Origin: Microbacterium sp. nov. GSS16
GTDB taxonomy: Bacteria > Actinomycetota > Actinomycetes > Actinomycetales > Microbacteriaceae
Length of the DNA: 64,000 bases
Direction of reading: 5' to 3'
NCBI RefSeq assembly: GCF_028198145.1
Contig: NZ_CP116338.1
Location: 248,001 to 312,000, forward strand
Part shown: in pieces, positions 52,835 through 61,789 of the stretch
Layout of the letters: each line of letters starts with the position of its first letter
Numbering within the stretch: position 1 is the first letter of the stretch
Position numbers and translations under genes: made by a program
Notes under the pieces: model-generated
Told to the model about the DNA's origin: nothing
Database searches by the model: none
Seen by the model: the letters and a program-made list of their open reading frames with translations, nothing else

Positions 52835-53704
52835 ATGGGACGAGCACGCGCGCGGGATGCCGCGAACCCGCGGGTGCGACTCGATCACGGCGGCATCGCA
52901 GAGGTCGCGCCGAGCGAGTTCGGCAGCGGCTTCGAGCTGATCGTCGACGGCACGCCGCAGTCGCACGTCGATCTCGATGACCCCACGCATCTGCACTTCG
53001 AGTACATCGTGCGGATGGGTGCGGTGATCGATCAGCTCGGCTCGTCGGCATCCTCCCCGCTCAGCGTCGTGCATCTCGGCGCCGGCGCCCTGACCGTTCC
53101 CCGCTACATCGAGGCGACCAGGCCGGGATCGCGCCAGCAGGTGATCGAGCTGGAGGGACCGCTGGTCGCGCTCGTGCGCGAGCACCTCCCCCTGCCGCGC
53201 TCGGCCGCGATCCGCATCCGCATCGGCGATGCGCGCGATGGTCTGCGGCGGCTGCCGCCCGCCCTCGCCGGCCGCTGCGACCTCGTCGTCTCGGACGTGT
53301 TCTCGGGTGCGCAGACGCCCGCGCATCTGACCAGTCTCGAGTTCTACCGCGAGATCGCCGACCTGCTCGCCCCCTCGGGGGTGCTGCTGGTGAACGTCGC
53401 TGACGGGCCCGGGCTGGCGTTCGCCCGCCGCCAGGTGGCGACCGCCATGAGCGTGTTCGACGAGGTCGCGCTGCTCGCCGACACCCAGGTGCTGAAGGGC
53501 CGCCGATTCGGCAACCTCGTGCTGGCCGCGTCGCGCACTCCGCTGCCGACCGAGTGGCTGCCGCGGCTGCTGGCCGCGGGGCCGCATCCGGCGAAGATCG
53601 CTCAGGATGCCGAGGTCGCGGCGTTCGCGAAAGGGGCGGCGATCGTCACGGACGCGGATGCCGTGGCATCCCCCCGCCCCGACGCGAGCATCTTCCTGCG
53701 CTGA
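52835..53704 (+). CDS. Spermidine-synthase-like SAM-dependent protein
   Basis: 289 residues from ATG 52835 (GGGAGA upstream). A Rossmann methyltransferase/aminopropyltransferase fold: HLHFEYIVRMGAVID, LSVVHLGAGALTVPRYI, the acidic VIELEGPLVALV, and DLVVSDVFSGAQTPAHLTS. Lacks the polyamine-site GGG-D-G pattern of a true SpeE (GAGA here), so it may be a diverged relative as is common in actinobacteria. Function unknown. Confidence 0.82.
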   Translation: MGRARARDAANPRVRLDHGGIAEVAPSEFGSGFELIVDGTPQSHVDLDDPTHLHFEYIVRMGAVIDQLGSSASSPLSVVHLGAGALTVPRYIEATRPGSRQQVIELEGPLVALVREHLPLPRSAAIRIRIGDARDGLRRLPPALAGRCDLVVSDVFSGAQTPAHLTSLEFYREIADLLAPSGVLLVNVADGPGLAFARRQVATAMSVFDEVALLADTQVLKGRRFGNLVLAASRTPLPTEWLPRLLAAGPHPAKIAQDAEVAAFAKGAAIVTDADAVASPRPDASIFLR

Positions 53705-53809
53705 GACGCCGACACCACCTCCGATCCCGGCATCGCAGGGCGAGCCTCGACCGGTTCTCAGACAGGCGAGGCAGACTGGGACCACGGTCGCAGAAGGGAG
53801 CCAGCAGTC

Positions 53810-54340
53810 GTGAATTTGATCCAGGGTTACGACCCAGAAACCCTCCGAGAACTGGTGGATCCGCGCGAGTGCCTGGCCCGGTTGACCGAGATCGAGAACC
53901 AGCGCAGCCTGCCGGTGCTGCTCGAGCGGGTGTGGCTGCTGAAGGTGCTCGACCGGCTCGACGAGGCGCTCGATCTCGCCGATGAGGCAGTGCGCCAGGC
54001 CCGTATGGCCGGCACCCGCAAGGATCTGCTGCGCGCTCGCGTGCTGCACGGCACGGTGCTGCAGAACCGCGGCGCTCACGCCGCGGCGGCCCAGGAGCTC
54101 GCCACGTGCGCGAACGAGGCTGAGGGCCAGGGATGGGCCGGGATCGCGGCCTTCGCTCATCAGCACCACGGCAAGAACGCGTACGAGATGCGCGACTTCG
54201 AGCAGGCGCGAGAGAGCTTCAAGCGCTCGCTGTTCCTGCGCCGTGCGGCGGGCGCCGACGACTCCGATCTCGAGAAGGCGCTGCGCGCCATCGAGGCCGC
54301 CGAGCGGCGCAGCGCCATGCAGGCCGACGTACTCGTCTAG
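53810..54340 (+). CDS. TPR-like helical repeat protein
   Basis: 176 residues from a GTG at 53810 with AGAAGGGAG upstream. Helix pairs LDEALDLADEAVRQARMAG, RGAHAAAAQELATCANEAEG and RDFEQARESFKRSLFLRRAAG follow the tetratricopeptide pattern. No enzymatic residues. Such small proteins mediate protein contacts. Its stop codon lies in the first copy of a 23-base repeat that recurs twice downstream. Confidence 0.75.
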   Translation: MNLIQGYDPETLRELVDPRECLARLTEIENQRSLPVLLERVWLLKVLDRLDEALDLADEAVRQARMAGTRKDLLRARVLHGTVLQNRGAHAAAAQELATCANEAEGQGWAGIAAFAHQHHGKNAYEMRDFEQARESFKRSLFLRRAAGADDSDLEKALRAIEAAERRSAMQADVLV

Positions 54341-54426
54341 AACCGCCTGCGTCCAGAGCCGCTGACGTGCTCGTCTGGAGCCGCCGACCTCTCGCCCGGC
54401 GCCGCCGACGTGCTCGTCTGGAGCCG
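54323..54426. repeat. Three copies of a 23-base sequence spanning the TPR gene's 3' end
   Basis: GCYGACGTRCTCGTCTRGARCCG occurs at 54323, 54361 and 54404. The first contains the gene's TAG stop; the others carry TGG there. Confidence 0.75.
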
Positions 54427-54455
54427 ATGTCGGCGGCTGGTCCTACTCTGATCAC

Positions 54456-54944
54456 ATGGCCGATCTGAATCGCGTCCGCGTCTGGGGTGACGTGCTGATC
54501 CGGATGCACCTCGACGAGTCGTGGTCGTTCGACTTCGACAACGCCAAGCGCCGTGCCGGGCTGTGCGACTATCAGCGTCGTCGCATCTCGGTGTCGCGTT
54601 ATCTGGCCGCTCGATTCGACGACGACGAGATCCATCAGACTCTGCTGCACGAGGTCGCGCATGCCCTGGCCGGGCACGCCGCGGGCCACGGGCCGGCGTG
54701 GAAGCGCACCGCACGAGCACTCGGGTACGTCGGCGGAACCACCCATCAGGGTGAGACGGCGACCGAGCTCGCCCCGTGGATCGGGCGATGCCCCGCCGGT
54801 CATATCGCGTACCGTCATCGTCGACCCGCACGCGAGACGTCGTGCGCCAAATGCTCTCGGCGCTTCGACCGGCGCTTCCTGTTCGAATGGCACCGCCGCG
54901 AGATCACCGCCGCCGACCGGCTCGCCGCGCAGTCGCCCCGCTGA
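54456..54944 (+). CDS. SprT-like zinc metalloprotease-fold protein
   Basis: 162 residues; ATG 54456 with TACTCT six bases upstream, leaderless. LLHEVAHALAGH (His65-Glu-x-x-His69) is the gluzincin motif of SprT/Spartan, GHGPAWKRTARALG follows it, and a C-terminal zinc ribbon is suggested by CPAGH and CAKC. Spartan relatives cut DNA-protein crosslinks; bacterial members are little studied. Confidence 0.88.
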   Translation: MADLNRVRVWGDVLIRMHLDESWSFDFDNAKRRAGLCDYQRRRISVSRYLAARFDDDEIHQTLLHEVAHALAGHAAGHGPAWKRTARALGYVGGTTHQGETATELAPWIGRCPAGHIAYRHRRPARETSCAKCSRRFDRRFLFEWHRREITAADRLAAQSPR

Positions 54945-55030
54945 GCATCCTTCCACGTCTCGGTCGCGATACGCCGGGCGCCTGCGTCTGACCGAGCTCA
55001 GTCCGGGCTGCGCTGCTCTACCGGACCGCA

Positions 55031-55112
55031 CGCGAAACGCAGGACTTCGCACGAAATGCAGGAGCTTCGCCAGGCATCCCTCGTGCGTTTCGAGAGACCT
55101 CCTGTGATTCGG
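55031..55112. repeat. Palindromic element with doubled arms
   Basis: CGAAACGCAGGACTTCGC and CGAAATGCAGGAGCTTCGC are direct near-copies; CTCGTGCGTTTCGAG and CTCCTGTGATTCG beyond them are inverted relatives. Intergenic, between the SprT-like and DUF3054 stops; may serve as a bidirectional terminator. Confidence 0.6.
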
Positions 55113-55125
55113 GCGGCGGCGCCGT

Positions 55126-55500
55126 TCACTCCGCGGAGCGCGGGGCCCGATAACGCCGCGCAAGGAGCGCGATCAGCCGCCAGCCGAGCAGCATCGCGGC
55201 GAGCACGAGCGCGGCGACGACGATGAACGGGGTCTCGGCGCTGTCGCCGGTGGCGAGGCGCAGCAGCATCCCACCGGCCACGGTCACGACCCAGACGATC
55301 AGGCCCCAGCCGAGCGACCACGGCCGTCGCGGCCTGGCGGGCACGAGTGCCGCGAGAGCGTGGCCGACGACCAGCGCGACGAGGAACGGCCAGGCCGTGA
55401 GCAGGAAGCCGAGCGGATTCTCATCATGCGATGCGCGGCCGATCGCCGCGAAGACGAGCACGAACACGGCGTCGACGATGATCGCGGGCAGAAACCTCAT
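55126..55500 (-). CDS. DUF3054 membrane protein
   Basis: 124 residues; ATG 55500 with TAAGGT six bases upstream, leaderless. Four TM segments and the family signature VFAAIGRASHDENP near residue 17. Found across actinobacteria; function unknown. Confidence 0.9.
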   Translation of the reverse strand: MRFLPAIIVDAVFVLVFAAIGRASHDENPLGFLLTAWPFLVALVVGHALAALVPARPRRPWSLGWGLIVWVVTVAGGMLLRLATGDSAETPFIVVAALVLAAMLLGWRLIALLARRYRAPRSAE

Positions 55501-55687
55501 GCTTCGACCTTATGCCGCCGGATCATGGCGCCGACGATGCCGCGCGGTGCGGGGCAGCGCCGGAATCCCGGGCCGCCGACAGCGCTCCCCGACGTCGGAC
55601 ACACCAGACCGAACCGGATGCCAACGCCGCGCCGTCCCCGCGACACACCGACCACGGCGGAATGTCCTGAGACCTCCGACAGCGAGG

Positions 55688-56368
55688 TCAGCGGAAACGC
55701 TCGAACACACCCTCGTTCAGCACGGGGACGGCGTCGACGGCGTCCAGCTCCGCCGCCTCCGCGGTGGTCGCCGGGCGCACCCCCGCGGCCTCCATACGAG
55801 CGGTGGATGCCACACCATCGGCCAGTTCGCGACCGGAGCCGCTGCCGACGAGCATGTGCCGCAGCCCCGGCCGCAGGGCGCGGAACGCCTCCGCCGCCGC
55901 GGCCGCCTCGGGCGACGAATGGTCGATGCCGAGGTCGCACAGCGCGGCGACGATCGCTCCGGCACCGAGCTGATCCTCGACCGCGAAGCGCAGCTCGCCG
56001 CCGGGCGCGAGTTCACCCGCGGCGACGATCGAGACCGAGGCGCGGGCGCCCTGGCGCTCCTGCACGGCCATCACCGCGCGAGCGGTCGCCGCCGCGTTGC
56101 GGATGGCGCCGATCAGCACCGTCGCGGGACGGGCATCCGGAACAGTCGGAGTCGACGCGGCAGCGGCGACCGTCGCGCCGTTCGTCGACCACCGCATGGC
56201 GTCCGCCAGCGTTCTCCCCTGGCCGGAGGCGACCGCGTCGGCGAGTGTGGAGGAGAAACGCAGCACGTCGACGACGATCACGACGTCGGCGGGAGCCAGT
56301 CGTGCGAGCCCCTGCGCGCCCCACTCGAGACGCACCTGATACGAGGACTGGTCGAACTGCGAGGGCAT
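55688..56368 (-). CDS. 2-phosphosulfolactate phosphatase-family protein (ComB-like)
   Basis: 226 residues; ATG 56368 with TAGGCT six bases upstream, leaderless. VVIVVDVLRFSST, VLIGAIRNA and GELRFAVEDQLGAGAIVAAL are the ComB motifs. ComB makes sulfolactate in coenzyme M synthesis, but many bacteria keep a homologue with no such pathway, and no other coenzyme M gene is here, so the substrate is uncertain. Confidence 0.88.
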   Translation of the reverse strand: MPSQFDQSSYQVRLEWGAQGLARLAPADVVIVVDVLRFSSTLADAVASGQGRTLADAMRWSTNGATVAAAASTPTVPDARPATVLIGAIRNAAATARAVMAVQERQGARASVSIVAAGELAPGGELRFAVEDQLGAGAIVAALCDLGIDHSSPEAAAAAEAFRALRPGLRHMLVGSGSGRELADGVASTARMEAAGVRPATTAEAAELDAVDAVPVLNEGVFERFR

Positions 56369-56395
56369 CCGTCAAGCCTAATCCCCACCACCCTC

Positions 56396-56480
56396 ATCGC
56401 CGAGACCCCGTGCTGTCGCCGAGACCCCGTGCTGCGAACGCGAACAGCACGGGGTCCCGGCGATACGACGGGGTGTCGGC
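56396..56480. repeat. GC-rich palindrome with doubled arms
   Basis: TCGCCGAGACCCCGTGCTG occurs twice in a row (56397 and 56416) and then inverted as CAGCACGGGGTCCCGGCGA (56445), followed by a shorter inverted relative ACGGGGTGTCGGC. A-A-A'-A' layout, loop of 10 bases. Lies between the permease stop and the ComB-like gene. Confidence 0.8.
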
Positions 56481-56501
56481 AGGGCGGGCAGGGCGCCGAC
56501 G

Positions 56502-57998
56502 TCAGTCGGCGGCGAGGGCCTCGACAGGGGCGACCCGGGTGGCCAAACGGGTCGGGGTGACCGCGGCGACGACCGTGAGCACCGCGGTGGCGACGATGAT
56601 GATCGCCACCGGGATCCACGGCACCGCCGGATAGACCATCCCGGCCGGCTCGAAGTCGGGCAGCACGGGCACCGAGCCGAGCAGCGACTGCGCAGCGATC
56701 CAGCCGTACGCGATGCCGAGCACGAGCCCGGTGAGGGTCGCAGCCACCGTGATGTGCACGGCCTCGAGCAGCACCATCCGGCGCACCTGAGCCGAGGTCA
56801 GCCCGATCGCGCGCAGCAGCCCCAGCTCACGGCGACGCTGCACCACCCCGATCGTGAGCAGGTTGACCAGGCCGACCGCGGCGATCACCGCCGACACAGC
56901 CACCAGCACCATCATGATGCTCGCGAAGGCGTCCATCGGGGCGAAGAAGCCGTCGACGAACTCGCCCTCGCTCTGGCGCATCAGCAGCGCCTTGACCGAC
57001 TCCAGGGCCACCGCGAACATCGTCACGAGCGCCACACCCATCACCACGCCGATCGCCATACGGCTCGAGCGCTCGGGGTGCCGCAGCGCGTTCTCGGCGG
57101 CAAGCCGGGCGGTCGGCCCGGTGCCGAAGAGACGGCCGACCAGGCGCAGCACGGGCGGCATGAACAGCGGCGACGCGGTGGCGAGCCCGGTGAACGAGAA
57201 CAGTCCCCCGAAGAACGCCACCACCACGCCGAGCGGGGTGATCAGGCCGAGCAGCACGCCAGCCACCAGCAGCGCCACCCCCGCGACGATGAGCACCAGA
57301 GCGCCCACGTGCTTGCCGCGGTGGCCGGCCTCGTCGTCGTGCGTGCGCTCGACGGAGCCGCCGAGCGCCTGCAGCGGAGTGACCGTGAGCACGCGCCGCG
57401 ATCCGATCCAGGCGGCGAGCCACGTCGTCAGGGCGACGCCGACGACAGGGAAGAGCACACCCGCCTGCACGAGGGTGAAGCCGTCGGATGCGCCGTCGAG
57501 CAGGGCGTCGCCGAGCAGCACCCCGAGTGCGGAGAGGGCGACTCCGATGACCAGCCCGATGCCCGCCCCGATCAGGCCGACGACGAACCCCTGGCCTGTC
57601 ACCTCCGAGCGCTGCGACCGCGCCGACGCGCCGATCAGACGCAGCAGGGCGATGCGCCGGGTGCGGCCGGCGATGATCGTCGAGAACGTGTTCGCGGTGA
57701 CGATCGCCGCCACGTACATCGCGACCGCAACGAGCAGCACCGACAGGATCGTCACGACGATAGCCAGAACCTCGCTGTCGCCGATGAACGGGTCGGACTG
57801 CAGCACGGCGCCGATGTAGGCGGTCACCTCGACGAGGATCACGCCGAACGCGGCCGCGAGCGCCGAGACCAGGATGCTGGCGCCCATCCCCCGCTCACGC
57901 AGCCAGCCGAATCGGCTCGCCCGCGGGCGGCTCAGCTCGAGGCGCGACATCATCGGGGCCGACGCACCGGGCACGGCCGACGTCACCGGCGCGCTCAC
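56502..57998 (-). CDS. FtsX/MacB-type ABC transporter permease
   Basis: 498 residues from a GTG at 57998 overlapping the ATPase stop (GTGA). Ten or so TM segments in two FtsX-type halves: TANTFSTIIAGRTRRIALLRLIGAS in the first, VGLVNLLTIGVVQRRRELGLLRAIGL in the second. Exporters of this group handle peptides, antibiotics or lipoproteins. Works with the 57995-58756 ATPase; the two-component genes upstream probably control it. Confidence 0.93.
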   Translation of the reverse strand: MSAPVTSAVPGASAPMMSRLELSRPRASRFGWLRERGMGASILVSALAAAFGVILVEVTAYIGAVLQSDPFIGDSEVLAIVVTILSVLLVAVAMYVAAIVTANTFSTIIAGRTRRIALLRLIGASARSQRSEVTGQGFVVGLIGAGIGLVIGVALSALGVLLGDALLDGASDGFTLVQAGVLFPVVGVALTTWLAAWIGSRRVLTVTPLQALGGSVERTHDDEAGHRGKHVGALVLIVAGVALLVAGVLLGLITPLGVVVAFFGGLFSFTGLATASPLFMPPVLRLVGRLFGTGPTARLAAENALRHPERSSRMAIGVVMGVALVTMFAVALESVKALLMRQSEGEFVDGFFAPMDAFASIMMVLVAVSAVIAAVGLVNLLTIGVVQRRRELGLLRAIGLTSAQVRRMVLLEAVHITVAATLTGLVLGIAYGWIAAQSLLGSVPVLPDFEPAGMVYPAVPWIPVAIIIVATAVLTVVAAVTPTRLATRVAPVEALAAD

Positions 57999-58756
57999 GC
58001 CGCCACCTCCGCGGCGAGCATGTGCGCCGCGATCTGCTCGGCGCTCTGCTTCGGATGGTCGGCGGTGATTCGCCCGTCGCCGAGGAACAGCACGCGGTCG
58101 GCGTGACTCGCGGCGATCGCATCGTGCGTGACCATGGCGATCGACTGGCCGTGCTCACGGCTCGCGCTCGCGAGCAGCTCGAGCACCTCGCGGCCGCTGC
58201 GCGAGTCGAGGTTGCCGGTCGGCTCGTCGGCGAACACGAGGTCGGGTGCGGTAGCGAGCGCGCGGGCGATCGCGACGCGCTGCTGCTGTCCGCCCGACAG
58301 CTCGTGCGGCCGGTGGGTGAGCCGGGATGCCAGGCCGAGGCGCTCGACGAGAGCGTCGATGCGCGCCCGCTCGATGGCCGTCGGCCGGCGCCCGTCGAGC
58401 TCGAACGGCAGCAGGATGTTGCCGAGCGCGTCGAGGGTGGGCACCAGATTGAACGCCTGGAAGATGAAGCCGACGCGGCGGCGGCGCAGCACGGTCATCT
58501 CGAGGTCGCCGAGACCGGTGATCTCGGTGTCTCCGATCCACGCGCGCCCCTCGGTGGGGGCGTCGAGGCCGGCCATGATGTGCATGAGCGTGGACTTGCC
58601 CGATCCGGACGGGCCCATGATCGCAGTGAACTGACCGCGACGGATGCCGACGCTGACGTCATCGAGGGCGCGGACGCCGGCGGCTCCGGCCCCGTAGGTC
58701 TTGGTGAGGTGCTGGACGCGTGCGGCGAGGCCGAGGTCCGAGGTCGTGATCTCCAT
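57995..58756 (-). CDS. MacB/LolD-type ABC transporter ATPase
   Basis: 253 residues; ATG 58756 with TAGCGT six bases upstream, leaderless. Walker [11 protein letters not shown]-loop [12 protein letters not shown], signature [15 protein letters not shown], Walker [14 protein letters not shown], as in MacB-type exporters. Operon with the permease. Confidence 0.95.
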   Translation of the reverse strand: MEITTSDLGLAARVQHLTKTYGAGAAGVRALDDVSVGIRRGQFTAIMGPSGSGKSTLMHIMAGLDAPTEGRAWIGDTEITGLGDLEMTVLRRRRVGFIFQAFNLVPTLDALGNILLPFELDGRRPTAIERARIDALVERLGLASRLTHRPHELSGGQQQRVAIARALATAPDLVFADEPTGNLDSRSGREVLELLASASREHGQSIAMVTHDAIAASHADRVLFLGDGRITADHPKQSAEQIAAHMLAAEVAA

Positions 58757-58858
58757 GCTTCGACGCTATTTTCCGGGCCCGGCCTGCCGCATCGGCCTCG
58801 GGATGGCATCCGGATACATCGCGAGGATGATCCGCAGCCGCGGTCGGTGTACGTCGCG

Positions 58859-59494
58859 TCAGGCGAGGCCGTGCTCGAAGGCGAAGACGACCAGCTGCAC
58901 GCGATCACGCAGGCGCAGCTTGGTGAGGATGCGGCTGATGTGCGTCTTCACGGTGGCCTCGCTGAGGAACTCCCGCGCCGCGATCTCGGAGTTCGACAGC
59001 CCTCGCGCGGCGAGCGCGAAGATCTCGCGTTCCCGGTCGGTGAGGTCGGCGTACTCCGGCGGCACCGGCTTGGTCTCGGCGGTGAAGTGCGCGAACAGCT
59101 CGCGGGTGGCGGATGCCGCGATCACACTCGATCCGGACTCCACCGTGCGGATGGCGGCGAGCAGGAACTCGGGATCGGCGTCCTTGAGCAGGAAGCCACT
59201 CGCCCCTCTCTGGATCGCCCGCGCCGCGGCCTCGTCGAGATCGAACGTGGTGAGCATGACGACCCGCGGCGGGTCGGGCTGGGCGAGCAGTTCCGCTGTC
59301 GCCGTCAGGCCGTCCATCACGGGCATCCGGATGTCCATCAGCACGACGTCGGGACGCGTGCGCTCGATGACCTCGAGCGCCTCCCGGCCGTCGCCGGCTT
59401 CGCCGACCACGTCCATGTCGGGCTGCGACGAGACGAGCATCCGCACGCCCGCCCGGAACAGCACCTGATCGTCGACGAGCACGACCCTGATCAT
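58859..59494 (-). CDS. NarL/LuxR-type response regulator
   Basis: 211 residues. Receiver domain with Asp8-Asp9, phosphoacceptor Asp54 in VVLMDIRMPVMDG, and Lys in LLKDADPE. C-terminal LuxR HTH: LTDREREIFALAARGLSNSEIA, ATVKTHISRILTKLRLRDR. It lies 27 bases after the sensor kinase. Likely regulates the adjacent exporter; inferred from position. Confidence 0.95.
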   Translation of the reverse strand: MIRVVLVDDQVLFRAGVRMLVSSQPDMDVVGEAGDGREALEVIERTRPDVVLMDIRMPVMDGLTATAELLAQPDPPRVVMLTTFDLDEAAARAIQRGASGFLLKDADPEFLLAAIRTVESGSSVIAASATRELFAHFTAETKPVPPEYADLTDREREIFALAARGLSNSEIAAREFLSEATVKTHISRILTKLRLRDRVQLVVFAFEHGLA

Positions 59495-59521
59495 CCTGAC
59501 CTCCTGGTCGTCTTCGGCCGC

Positions 59522-60736
59522 TCAGTTCGCCGAGGGGCCGATCGGAAGCGTAGCGCGCACGGTGAACCGGGCCGGTTCATGTTGCACGGTGAGCGCACCG
59601 CCGACCAGCTGGGCACGCTCACGCATGCCGATGAGCCCGTGGCCGCCGCTGTGCGCGGGCGGCACTCCGGGCCTTTGCTGTTTCGCCGGGGGGATGCCGT
59701 TGCGCACGGCGATGTCGACTCGATCCGCCCACCACGAAAGCCGCACATCGACATCGTCCCCGCCGTGACGGATCGCGTTGGTGAGGGCCTCCTGCAGGAT
59801 GCGGTAGACGGCGAGCTGGATCGCCCCCGGCGGCTCGGCGGGCGGCATCGGGTCGACGGTGACCCGCGGCTGGATGCCGGCTTGACGCACCTGGGCGAAC
59901 AGGGCCTCGAGGTCGGCGAGGGCGGGCTGCGGTCCGTCGCCCTGACGGTGGCGCAGCTGAGTCAGCAGCATCCGCACGTCCGACAGCGCTGATCGTGCGG
60001 TCTGCGCGATCGTGGCGAGCGCCTCCTGGGCGAGCTCGGGCTTCTGGGCCGCGGCGTAGCGCGCGCCATCGGACTGCGCGATCACGACGGCGAGGGAGTG
60101 CGCGACGATGTCGTGCATGTCGCGGGCGATGCGCACCCGCTCCTGCTCTTCGGCGGCCGCCGCCTCGGCGCGCTGCTGCGCCTCGCGGTTCGCCCTGCTC
60201 TGCCGCACCAGCCGCCACAGCAGTCCCGCACCCCAGGCCAGAGCCAGCGAGAGCACGATGGTCAGGCCCATGGTCACGCTCAGCAGAACGAGTCGCAGCT
60301 CGATCGGCGAGGTGGCCGTGAGCGTTCCGAAGTCGTACTGCAGAAGGCCGATGTAGAGCCCGCCTACCACCCCGCCGCCGACGGCCGAGGCGCCGCCGAG
60401 CCAGAGCACGCGCTTCGAGCCCCACGCCGACGTCGCGAACAGCACCCCGAAGATCGCGACGTCGATCGGTGCCGGGGGCAGCCCGGCGGACATCTGCAGG
60501 AGCGCGCCCGCCCAGGCCACGATCAGCGCAATCGCCGGGGAGAGGCGACTGATCGCCACGGCGCCCCAGACCAGCAGCGACGTGACGACGAGCGCCACCG
60601 TAGCCCTGCTGTCGGGCAGCCAGAAGCTCATCTGCCCGGCGCTGAAAGCCAGCGAGAGCGGCAGCGTGATCAGCAGGCCGACGAGCGCCCCGAGGATGTC
60701 GAGAGCGAGCCAGGTCATCGGGATGCGGCGGATCAC
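59522..60736 (-). CDS. Sensor histidine kinase (DesK/NarX-type, HisKA_3)
   Basis: 404 residues from a GTG at 60736; TAGCGT six bases upstream points to a leaderless message. Five or six TM segments (residues 10-175), a short coiled coil, HisKA_3 dimerisation helix ERVRIARDMHDIVAHSLAVV with His208, ATPase with EALTNAIRHGG and GGHGLIGMRERA. No separate sensor domain, so the signal is probably felt in the membrane, as in systems answering cell-envelope antibiotics. Confidence 0.95.
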   Translation of the reverse strand: MIRRIPMTWLALDILGALVGLLITLPLSLAFSAGQMSFWLPDSRATVALVVTSLLVWGAVAISRLSPAIALIVAWAGALLQMSAGLPPAPIDVAIFGVLFATSAWGSKRVLWLGGASAVGGGVVGGLYIGLLQYDFGTLTATSPIELRLVLLSVTMGLTIVLSLALAWGAGLLWRLVRQSRANREAQQRAEAAAAEEQERVRIARDMHDIVAHSLAVVIAQSDGARYAAAQKPELAQEALATIAQTARSALSDVRMLLTQLRHRQGDGPQPALADLEALFAQVRQAGIQPRVTVDPMPPAEPPGAIQLAVYRILQEALTNAIRHGGDDVDVRLSWWADRVDIAVRNGIPPAKQQRPGVPPAHSGGHGLIGMRERAQLVGGALTVQHEPARFTVRATLPIGPSAN

Positions 60737-60947
60737 CCTTTCACGCTACGAGAGCGCGTGGCGAGGCGCGTCCGCCTGCAGATGTATCCCGGGTCGTCGC
60801 CTGCCGGGGCCCGATCGGCTGCCTCACCTTCGATCATCCGAGGCATGCCGAGTGGGCCCGAACGGCCCCCTCCCCGGCATCCGAAGCAGCCATTCGGTCC
60901 CGGCGGGCGCGCCGGCGGCCGGTGCGTGGCGCCGCGGCGTCGAGAGA

Positions 60948-61739
60948 TCAGGCGCGGCAGACGATCTCGCCGTGCGGCACGAGGTACCAGCCGTCGTCAT
61001 CGGATGCCCACCGGTGCCAGGCATCGCTGATCTGCTGCAGCTGCGCACGGGTGGCGAGCCCCTCGCGCTCGAGCTGGATCGCGAGCGCGGACTGCAGGAT
61101 GCGGTCGGCCCACATCCCACCCCACCAGCTGCGTTCCTCGGGCGTCGCGTAGCACCAGGTCGACGCGGTGGCGGTGATGTCGCTGAACCCCGCAGCTCGC
61201 GCCCATGACAGCAGGCGGCGCCCCGCATCCGGCTCGCCGCCGTTGAGCCGCGCCGCCGCCCGATACAGCCGCAGCCACTCATCGAGCTCGGGCAGCAGGG
61301 GGAACCAGATGAACCCCGCGTAGTCTGCATCGCGCGCAGCGACGGTTCCGCCCGGCTTCACGACGCGGCGCATCTCACGCAGCGCCTGCACCGGGTCGCC
61401 GACGTGCTGCAGCACCTGGTGGGCGTGCACGATGTCGAAGGTGTCGTCGGCGAAGCTCAGCGCGTGCACGTCCTCCACCGAGAAGTCGATGTTCGTCACG
61501 CCTCGTTCGGCGGCGAGCCTTTGCGAGAGGGCAAGAGCGTCGTCGGAGATCTCGGTGGCTGTGACCCGGGCGACCCGACCGGCGAAGTCGACGGTGATCG
61601 TCCCCGGTCCTGCGCCGACATCGAGCAGGTGCGCATCAGGGGCGAGGTGCGCTTCGAGGTACGCGGCGGAATTCGCGACCGTGCGAGTGTTGTGCGAGCG
61701 CAGCACCGAGTCGTGGTGCCCGTGAGTGTAGACGGCCAT
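60948..61739 (-). CDS. Class I SAM-dependent methyltransferase
   Basis: 263 residues. LLDVGAGPGTITVDFA is the SAM-binding loop, VTATEISDDALALS the acidic second strand, FDIVHAHQVLQHV the fourth strand; resembles the UbiE/MenG group in this core but has a different C-terminus (WWGGMWADRILQS). Beside menE and menB, a role as MenG in menaquinone methylation is tempting but weak. Confidence 0.88.
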   Translation of the reverse strand: MAVYTHGHHDSVLRSHNTRTVANSAAYLEAHLAPDAHLLDVGAGPGTITVDFAGRVARVTATEISDDALALSQRLAAERGVTNIDFSVEDVHALSFADDTFDIVHAHQVLQHVGDPVQALREMRRVVKPGGTVAARDADYAGFIWFPLLPELDEWLRLYRAAARLNGGEPDAGRRLLSWARAAGFSDITATASTWCYATPEERSWWGGMWADRILQSALAIQLEREGLATRAQLQQISDAWHRWASDDDGWYLVPHGEIVCRA

Positions 61740-61789
61740 GCTCGCCAGTATGTCGCAGCGGGATTCACCGCTCGCGCCGTGCGTCGGGC

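Noticed and set aside
55688..56368. Coenzyme M biosynthesis
   Set aside because: Only a ComB homologue is present; other pathway genes are absent from the window.
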